Source: Pseudanabaena sp. Salubria-1
Lineage (GTDB): Bacteria; Cyanobacteriota; Cyanobacteriia; Pseudanabaenales; Pseudanabaenaceae
Direction of reading: 5' to 3'
DNA: 64,000 bases
Assembly: GCA_023336205.1 (NCBI GenBank)
Contig: JALQCR010000005.1
Span: 124,001-188,000 of the forward strand
Numbering within the stretch: the stretch's first letter is position 1; every line of letters begins with the position of its first letter. This document shows positions 58,100-64,000 of this stretch, in pieces. The notes below the pieces were generated by a model. It was not told where the DNA came from and ran no database searches. It saw only the letters and a program-made list of their open reading frames with translations. The position numbers and the translations under genes are program-made.

Positions 58100-58699
58100 A
58101 TGCAAGCAACTGTAATTGAAACAGAACAAGAACAAGAACCTCAAATTCATCTTTGGTCGATCTCGGACTATCACCAAATGATCGAGGCGGGAGTTTTGGA
58201 TGAGGACGATCGCGTAGAACTGTTGGAAGGAAAAATTGTTTGTATGAGTCCACAACGACCATTTCATGCAGCAAGTGTGCAACGTAGTAGTAGATTACTA
58301 TTTAAATTGCTAGGCGATCGCGCCGAAATTCGCATACAGTTACCCGTGACATTAGGGAATGATTCTGAGCCAGAACCAGATATTGCTGTTGTCAGGTTTG
58401 ATGCTAATGAGTATTCATTTAGACATCCTGAAGCCCCTGACATTTATCTGTTGATAGAAGTTGCTGATTGGACTATCTCAAAAGATCGCAAGCAAAAAGC
58501 GCGTATTTATGGCAAAAACCAAGTTTTAGAATATTGGATTCTCGATTTACAAAAACGACAAGTTTACATATTCCGTCAACCAGAGGATGGAAGCTATCGT
58601 GAAGAATTGATTTTGAATAGCAATGATACTGTTACTATGCAAGCTTTTCCTGATGTGGCGATCGCTTTAGATGCTCTGTTTGCGATCGCGCAAAACTAA
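58100..58699 (+). CDS. Uma2-family (DUF820) endonuclease, second gene
   Basis: I use ATG 58100 (MQATVIETEQEQEPQIH), giving 199 residues; an upstream ATG or GTG at 58085 is in frame. The family core is visible: WSISDYHQMIEAGVLDEDDRVELLEGKIV-type start, SEPEPDIAVVRFD (metal Asp) and YLLIEVADWTI (Glu) followed by KARIYGKNQVLEYWILDL. It is flanked by two direct repeats; the right one starts within 2 bp of its stop. Function unknown. Confidence 0.88.
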   Translation: MQATVIETEQEQEPQIHLWSISDYHQMIEAGVLDEDDRVELLEGKIVCMSPQRPFHAASVQRSSRLLFKLLGDRAEIRIQLPVTLGNDSEPEPDIAVVRFDANEYSFRHPEAPDIYLLIEVADWTISKDRKQKARIYGKNQVLEYWILDLQKRQVYIFRQPEDGSYREELILNSNDTVTMQAFPDVAIALDALFAIAQN

Positions 58700-58700
58700 A

Positions 58701-58812
58701 TTGGCGATCGCCCAGTACTAGCATCCGCTAGCGCAGCGTAACTCATTAATAACAAACATCAAAAATGTGCGTTACATTTCATTAATGCACGCTACCAGAT
58801 CAGCGATCGCAC
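58701..58812. repeat. Intergenic direct repeat, right of Uma2 gene
   Basis: Matches 57938-58045 with small indels: GGCGATCGCCC, CATTAATAACAAACATC, TGCGTTACATTTCATTAATG and CAGCGATCGCAC. Ends just before the DUF262 gene stop. Confidence 0.8.
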
Positions 58813-59285
58813 TGACACACTTTTTATGGCTCTAGACCTAGTAATTCCTTTAAATATTTTTGCCTAATTAATCTTTCTTTTCTGTTATTTACACCTTCTT
58901 TTGCTGCAATTTGATAATCTGATGGAATCTCACTTTCAAAATCAATCAACTTATCTCGTAAATTCTCAGGAATATCTCCGACCTGTATAGTACCTAGCAA
59001 CGAAAATAATGAAAACATATTAGCTTTATTAAACCAATATGAATTTGATGGCAGGTTCATGTCTAGAATAATCTTTGAAATTGTCTCAAATTTATTTAGT
59101 ATTGCGTCTTTATTATCTAATAATTCCTTGTATTCATCTAAATACCTTGTTGCTAAATCATTACGTGTGTAAATTTCGCCAATATATGTCGCAATAAGAT
59201 TTAAAGTGTACATTAAATGAATTTGTCTACTGAGTTCATATGGAGTAAAAATATTTCCTTCAACTATAAGCTTTTTAAAAAATGG

Positions 59286-60522
59286 GGCTCTTCTGGGTTT
59301 GAGGGGATTAATGTATAATGAAGCACAAAGATAAGTGGTGACAGGTATGGACTTGTATCTAGATAGGTTGCTAAATTTACCCAACACAACCGTTGAAAGT
59401 TTTACGGAAGAAGAAAATAAAATCACCCTAAAGTTGAGATTTTTACAGGATGAAATTACTTGTCCGCATTGTAATACGCATGGTGGAAAATTAAAACAAA
59501 ATCGACCGATATTGATTCGAGATTTGTCAGTATTTGGGAAAATAGTTTATTTAAATACGCCGCGCCGCCAATTTTATTGTCAACATTGTCAAAGACATTT
59601 TACGGAAAAGTTACCCTTTGTAGACTGGGAAAGACGATACACACAAAGGTATGAGGAGTATGTTTATCAACGAGTACAAAGTGCGAGTGTGGAGCAAGTA
59701 AGTCGAGATGAATATTTGAGTTGGGATCAAATACAAGGGATTTTCAATCACCAATTTTCTCTAAAAAAAAAGATGATTGGAAAGAAGTAAAACGAGTGAG
59801 TATTGATGAAGTGAGTAAACGCAAAGGACATAAAGACTTTGTGACAGTCGTATCAAGTATTGACGCAGGAGCATTACTAGAAGTAATTGATAGTCATAAA
59901 CAAGATGACATCATTGAAGTCCTGAAGCAGCAACCGATTGAGATAAGGGAAAAAGTAGAGGAGGTTAGCATTGATATGTGGGGAGGCTTTCCCAAAGTTG
60001 TCAAAGAAGTATTTCCAAATGCGAAAATTGTCATCGACAGATTTCATGTTATGCAGCCACTAATCAAAGAGTTAAATCAACTGCGTCAAAAAGCTAAAAT
60101 CAAGATTAAAGGTAGTCGATTTATTCTACTAAAGAACAAGGTAGACTTAACAGAAGAAGAAAAAGTGAAGTTAGAAAATGTCTTGAAATGTTCTAAACGC
60201 TTGCGACTAGCTTATAATCTCAAAGAAGACTTTAGAAGTATTTTTGAGACTTGTAAAACTCCTGAAGAGGGTCAGAAACAATTAAAAGAATGGCTTCAAA
60301 AAGCTAAAGCTGTTTATGGCGCAGTTTTGGAAACCATTCGTAATCATCTTGATAATATTTGTAACTACTTTTTAAATCGTACATCTAGTGGTGTGATGGA
60401 GGGACTTAATAATCGTATTAAATTAATTAAACGACAGGCTTATGGTTTTTTAAATTTTCGTTCTAGATTATTAGCTTGTCTTTCTCATTAGATTTACTTA
60501 TCCCCTTAAACCCAGAAGACCC
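59286..60522 (+). mobile_element. ISL3-family element type 1, copy 1 (1237 bp)
   Basis: Ends GGCTCTTCTGGGTTTGAGGG and CCTTAAACCCAGAAGACCC. No 8 bp duplication is present: the left flank is AAAAATGG and the right CATTTATG. Copy 2 has the duplication and is 9 bp longer. Confidence 0.88.
59347..60491 (+). CDS. ISL3 transposase, two overlapping frames around an A9 run, copy 1
   Basis: The first frame (59347-59790) carries the zinc-binding and HTH-like domain with CPHC...CQHCQ. It ends SLKKKMIGKK. The second (59721-60491) reads FSKKKDDWKEVKRVSIDEVSKRKGH, VSIDMWGGFPKVV and IVIDRFHVMQPL, giving the DDE core, and ends NRTSSGVMEGLNNRIKLI. The frames join over nine A residues (59763-59771). The same split occurs in copy 2. 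Either frameshifting yields the enzyme or both copies descend from one frameshifted source. Confidence 0.85.
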
Positions 60523-60697
60523 CATTTATGTATTCCACAATAGCGGACATTCTTTGTTGTCCATCTACGATACATGATGTCGTAGTCATTGATTCTAAGT
60601 CAATACTACCTTTGGCAATAAATATTTGAGGAAATGGAAGTCCCATTAAAATAGTTTTTATAAAATCCACTTTATGAATAACACGCCAAACCAAGTT

Positions 60698-61943
60698 GGG
60701 TCTTCTGGGTTTAAGGGGATAAGTAAATCTAATGAGAAAGACAAGCTAATAATCTAGAACGAAAATTTAAAAAATTTAAAAAACCATAAGCCTGTCGTTT
60801 AATTAATTTAATACGATTATTAAGTCCCTCCATCACACCACTAGATGTACGATTTAAAAAGTAGTTACAAATATTATCAAGATGATTACGAATGGTTTCC
60901 AAAACTGCGCCATAAACAGCTTTAGCTTTTTGAAGCCATTCTTTTAATTGTTTCTGACCCTCTTCAGGAGTTTTACAAGTCTCAAAAATACTTCTAAAGT
61001 CTTCTTTGAGATTATAAGCTAGTCGCAAGCGTTTAGAACATTTCAAGACATTTTCTAACTTCACTTTTTCTTCTTCTGTTAAGTCTACCTTGTTCTTTAG
61101 TAGAATAAATCGACTACCTTTAATCTTGATTTTAGCTTTTTGACGCAGTTGATTTAACTCTTTGATTAGTGGCTGCATAACATGAAATCTGTCGATGACA
61201 ATTTTCGCATTTGGAAATACTTCTTTGACAACTTTGGGAAAGCCTCCCCACATATCAATGCTAACCTCCTCTACTTTTTCCCTTATCTCAATCGGTTGCT
61301 GCTTCAGGACTTCAATGATGTCATCTTGTTTATGACTATCAATTACTTCTAGTAATGCTCCTGCGTCAATACTTGATACGACTGTCACAAAGTCTTTATG
61401 TCCTTTGCGTTTACTCACTTCATCAATACTCACTCGTTTTACTTCTTTCCAATCATCTTTTTTTTTAGAGAAAATTGGTGATTGAAAATCCCTTGTATTT
61501 GATCCCAACTCAAATATTCATCTCGACTTACTTGCTCCACACTCGCACTTTGTACTCGTTGATAAACATACTCCTCATACCTTTGTGTGTATCGTCTTTC
61601 CCAGTCTACAAAGGGTAACTTTTCCGTAAAATGTCTTTGACAATGTTGACAATAAAATTGGCGGCGCGGCGTATTTAAATAAACTATTTTCCCAAATACT
61701 GACAAATCTCGAATCAATATCGGTCGATTTTGTTTTAATTTTCCACCATGCGTATTACAATGCGGACAAGTAATTTCATCCTGTAAAAATCTCAACTTTA
61801 GGGTGATTTTATTTTCTTCTTCCGTAAAACTTTCAACGGTTGTGTTGGGTAAATTTAGCAACCTATCTAGATACAAGTCCATACCTGTCACCACTTATCT
61901 TTGTGCTTCATTATACATTAATCCCCTCAAACCCAGAAGAGCC
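60698..61943 (-). mobile_element. ISL3-family element type 1, copy 2 (1246 bp)
   Basis: Inverted relative to copy 1. Flanked by the 8 bp repeat ACCAAGTT at 60690-60697 and 61944-61951. Differs from copy 1 mainly by a 9 bp tandem duplication coding LNFLNF. Confidence 0.93.
60729..61882 (-). CDS. ISL3 transposase, two overlapping frames around an A9 run, copy 2
   Basis: Frames 61882-61439 and 61508-60729 correspond to those of copy 1 and are almost identical in sequence, apart from a LNF duplication near the end. The A9 run is at 61458-61466 (as T on the plus strand). Confidence 0.85.
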
Positions 61944-62105
61944 ACCAAGTTTCTTTGAAAATAAGGTGACATTATTAATCTTTTAGATTTTATTTCATTT
62001 ACTAGATCAATTAATTCTTTAGATCTTACTTGGTAGCGAATCATATGCTCTAATATTCCTTTTGAATTCTTCTATACATTCGACTTGCTTACACTCAAAA
62101 AAATA

Positions 62106-63391
62106 GGCTCTATCGTTCAAACTATGCTCGACCAATATCTAAATGCCAACAAATTAGAGATCGCAACTTAAAATTATCAAAATTCCTGAAGCCATACCCA
62201 GATCGTTTAATTAGCTTTAACTTATTATTGATACCCTCAACAACGCCATTAGTAGTGCGGTTCTCAAAGTAATTAGTAACTTCTCCAAACCATCGACAAA
62301 TTGTGCCAACACTATCCTTATACGTCTCCTTTGCTGTCTCCATCCAGTCGAGTAATTTTGATGCGCCATCTCCCCAATTTTTAGCATCTTCAAAGACTCT
62401 TCTAAACTCTTCTTTTTGCTGATGCATTTTCCCTAGCAATGGTACCACTTCTCGAATTTCTTCTAATTTTATTTTTTGCTTCTCTGTTAAATCTTTTTCG
62501 TTCTTTAGTAATGCATACTTACTCTGCTTAAGTGCTTCTTCGATTTTCTTTTTCTCGTTTACATTTTTGTTTTCTTTATTTGCTTTTTGCAGGTCATTTC
62601 GTGCTGTTTTTAGTTCCTCAGGAACTATCTTTGTTACATGGAATCGGTCGGCTACTACCTCTGCTTTTGGTATTAGTTTGTTGATCAGTCCTTTATAATT
62701 TCCACTTAGATCCATACTTACCTCAATAATTTGCTCTAACACCTCTTTTCCCCACCCCTCAAGCTCTTTCCTTATTTCTTCTTGTTTCCGTGATCGCACA
62801 AATCCTATCGGTATTTTTCTGTCTAAATCTACCAATACTACTATGTAGTCCCCTTGTCCTTTTCGTAATGCTATTTCATCAATCCCAAGTCGTTTTAATG
62901 GCTTTAAATCTATTCTAAGTTTTTTTTCGCTAATGTATTTTATCATCGACCACACTTCCTCATCTGTTAAGTCATTTTGCTTCCCTACATTATGCATATC
63001 GCTATGCAATACTTGCTGCACTATCATCTCTGCAAATCTGTTAGTTTGTTTTCGTCTCTTTCCTATAAATTCTAGTTCTTCACTGAACGGCTTTTCACAT
63101 TTTTTACACTTGAATTGACGACGGTTTACTTTTAATAGTACTTCCTGTCCACTAATGCTTAAATCTCTTGCAAAATACCAGCGATTTTGATGCAGATGAT
63201 TACTTTCTTCTCCGCATCTTGGACACTTTGCTTTTGTCGTTTTCGCTTCAACCTCTAAAATTAATCGATCTGCTACTTTTGTGTAGTTTTCTACTTCGAT
63301 TCCTGGCAGATTTAAAAGTTCGGTTAGAATTGGCTGCATATTTGTTGTTTTGTATCTTATGTTACCTTAGCATCATTTAGACGATTGAGCC
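62106..63391 (-). mobile_element. ISL3-family element type 2 (1286 bp)
   Basis: Ends GGCTCTATCGTTCAAAC and (inverted) GGCTCAATCGTCTAAATG. Flanked by the 8 bp duplication AAAAAATA at 62098-62105 and 63392-63399. It is a different sequence from type 1. Confidence 0.93.
62122..63339 (-). CDS. ISL3-family transposase, intact
   Basis: The 405-residue protein has an N-terminal zinc ribbon (CPRCGEESNHLHQNRWYF, CKKCEKPFSEEL). The core shows the DDE residues in LGIDEIALRKGQGDYIVVL, VSMDLSGNYKGLI and VADRFHV, and the C-terminal ENRTTNGVVEGINNKLKLIK. The frame is open throughout, so this copy may be active. Confidence 0.95.
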   Translation of the reverse strand: MQPILTELLNLPGIEVENYTKVADRLILEVEAKTTKAKCPRCGEESNHLHQNRWYFARDLSISGQEVLLKVNRRQFKCKKCEKPFSEELEFIGKRRKQTNRFAEMIVQQVLHSDMHNVGKQNDLTDEEVWSMIKYISEKKLRIDLKPLKRLGIDEIALRKGQGDYIVVLVDLDRKIPIGFVRSRKQEEIRKELEGWGKEVLEQIIEVSMDLSGNYKGLINKLIPKAEVVADRFHVTKIVPEELKTARNDLQKANKENKNVNEKKKIEEALKQSKYALLKNEKDLTEKQKIKLEEIREVVPLLGKMHQQKEEFRRVFEDAKNWGDGASKLLDWMETAKETYKDSVGTICRWFGEVTNYFENRTTNGVVEGINNKLKLIKRSGYGFRNFDNFKLRSLICWHLDIGRA

Positions 63392-64000
63392 AAAAAATAT
63401 TCTGACGAATAAATACCTCCATTGATATTTTTAAACTTTTCAAAATAGTTGTTTGATAAACGTCTAAAAAAATCTAGCCATTCTGACTTTTCACGACAAT
63501 CAGGCATAAAAAAGGGATTTATAAATCCCTTTTTTAAATTTTTTATAAACTGTCTATCTGTTGGTTTACCTTTAAACTCTGGGAAGACTGATAGCTTTGT
63601 AAAAGCTAAAGTTTCTTTATGAGCTATTTCAAGAAAATGATTATATAGGTCTAGGCTTATAATCGAAATATCTAGGTCTGACTTCCCTTCGGTAAATTCA
63701 GTTTTATTGAAAAAGCTGAAGCCTGTTTTTGATGATCCTGTCACTTGAATACTTGTAAATGGTATTTTTAGATGTTGTTTTATTGTATTTTTAATTGTGT
63801 ACTCAAGGTCTTCGTTGTCTTTGAAGACCATAGTTTGATATGAAAGGAATAGCTTTCTAGCAAGATCACTAGAATGTTCGCCTGCTGCAATTCCCTTTTT
63901 TAAGCTGCTTACAACATACATTTACATATTCCATTATTGATTTCAATTATTTAACACAATGTAATTGTTAGATAAAAAATTTTTATTTAACAATTATAAA

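Larger units (their letters stand above)
58824..62044 (-). pseudogene. DUF262-domain protein disrupted by two ISL3 copies, with a deletion
   Basis: The ORF starts at 62044 (MIRYQVRSKELIDLVNEIKS, SPYFQRNLV). ISL3 copy 2 (60698-61943) interrupts after QRNLV, and the frame resumes WRVIHKVDFIKTILMGLPFP, FIAKGSIDLESMTTTSCIVDGQQRM and VEYING, the core ParB/GmrS-like DUF262 motif with DGQQR. ISL3 copy 1 (59286-60522) interrupts again, and the last part is FFKKLIVEGNIFTPYELSRQ to the end. The pieces do not join in frame (730 bp) and the family's middle section (about 100 or more residues) is missing, so a deletion took place. DUF262 proteins are known in GmrSD type IV restriction and in several defence contexts. 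The start overlaps the preceding gene by 26 bp. Confidence 0.7.
62019..63921 (-). pseudogene. Nucleotidyltransferase-like protein interrupted by an ISL3 element
   Basis: The ORF begins MYVVSSLKKGIAAGEHSSDL at 63921. The nucleotidyltransferase signature is GSSKTGFSFFNKT (GS motif) followed by EGKSDLDISIISLDL (DxD, catalytic Asp pair) near residues 62-92. A helical C-terminus follows. An ISL3 element (62106-63391) interrupts after SSEYF. Removing the insert and one duplication gives FECKQVECIEEFKRNIRA and a stop at 62019: 609 bp, 202 residues. It overlaps the DUF262 gene by 26 bp, so the pair is an operon. It resembles CBASS/antitoxin-type minimal nucleotidyltransferases in its motif but is short. 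Confidence 0.72.

Noticed and set aside
59286..61943. Composite transposon or inversion between the two inverted ISL3 copies
   Set aside because: Only 175 bp of the DUF262 gene lies between them, in the right order and orientation, and copy 2 has its own matched duplication.

Overview
The window is mostly cyanobacterial chromosome. The HIP1 octamer GCGATCGC and its truncated forms recur throughout, base composition is moderately AT-rich, and several families are typical of cyanobacteria: DUF1830, a PixD-type BLUF protein, a group 3 sigma factor, Uma2/DUF820 nucleases, and an isolated ATP synthase beta-epsilon pair. A Pseudanabaena-like organism is plausible, but genus is a guess. No rRNA, tRNA or CRISPR array was recognised.

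Layout. 1-4.7 kb: an IS element, then pdxA, rplI and a FecR-domain lipoprotein gene. 4.7-14.0 kb: an indel-ridden stretch bounded by homopolymer runs. Its first part is cyanobacterial (a beta-propeller gene; an MscS channel with a cyclic-nucleotide-binding domain, split by an IS). Its second part, from about 8.6 kb, looks foreign: ATP-grasp, GCS2 carboxylate-amine ligase, glutamine amidotransferase, ATP-grasp-like protein and polyferredoxin. It reads like uncorrected long-read sequence and may be chimeric. 14.0-24 kb: histidine kinase, flavoprotein, membrane GTPase, Uma2, radical SAM enzyme, DUF1830 and MBOAT genes. 24-38.7 kb: accessory region with a three-gene putative defence operon built on a 1921-residue DUF1998-type helicase, plus an EcsC-like gene and a KilA-N/antirepressor-like gene, nearly all carrying insertions. 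38.9-58.7 kb: mainly housekeeping genes (phosphoesterase, SIMPL, cobH, cobI, stress proteins, alpha-amylase, BLUF, atpD-atpC, sigma factor, moeA, trmD). 58.7-64 kb: a nucleotidyltransferase-DUF262 operon cut by three ISL3-family elements.

Mobile DNA dominates the accessory parts. I resolved ten IS copies of six types (two IS4-superfamily 1523 bp; three IS4 of about 1.3 kb; one Tn5/IS50-like nested in one of those; one IS30; one IS630; two ISL3 type 1; one ISL3 type 2 makes the total eleven if the noisy copy is counted separately) and two copies of a 134 bp ISL3-derived MITE. Most have exact target-site duplications, so the original host genes can be rebuilt in frame by removing the insert and one duplication: a 337-residue protein in the helicase operon, a 402-residue EcsC-like protein, a 161-residue CsbD-like protein and a 202-residue nucleotidyltransferase. 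Several palindromic intergenic repeat families occupy the gaps between genes.

The most interesting candidates are the helicase operon (26.1-36.0 kb) and the nucleotidyltransferase-DUF262 pair (58.8-63.9 kb). Both look like defence or conflict systems and both have been disabled by recent insertions. The sigma factor with a duplicated sigma-2 domain and the ISL3-derived MITE are also worth attention.
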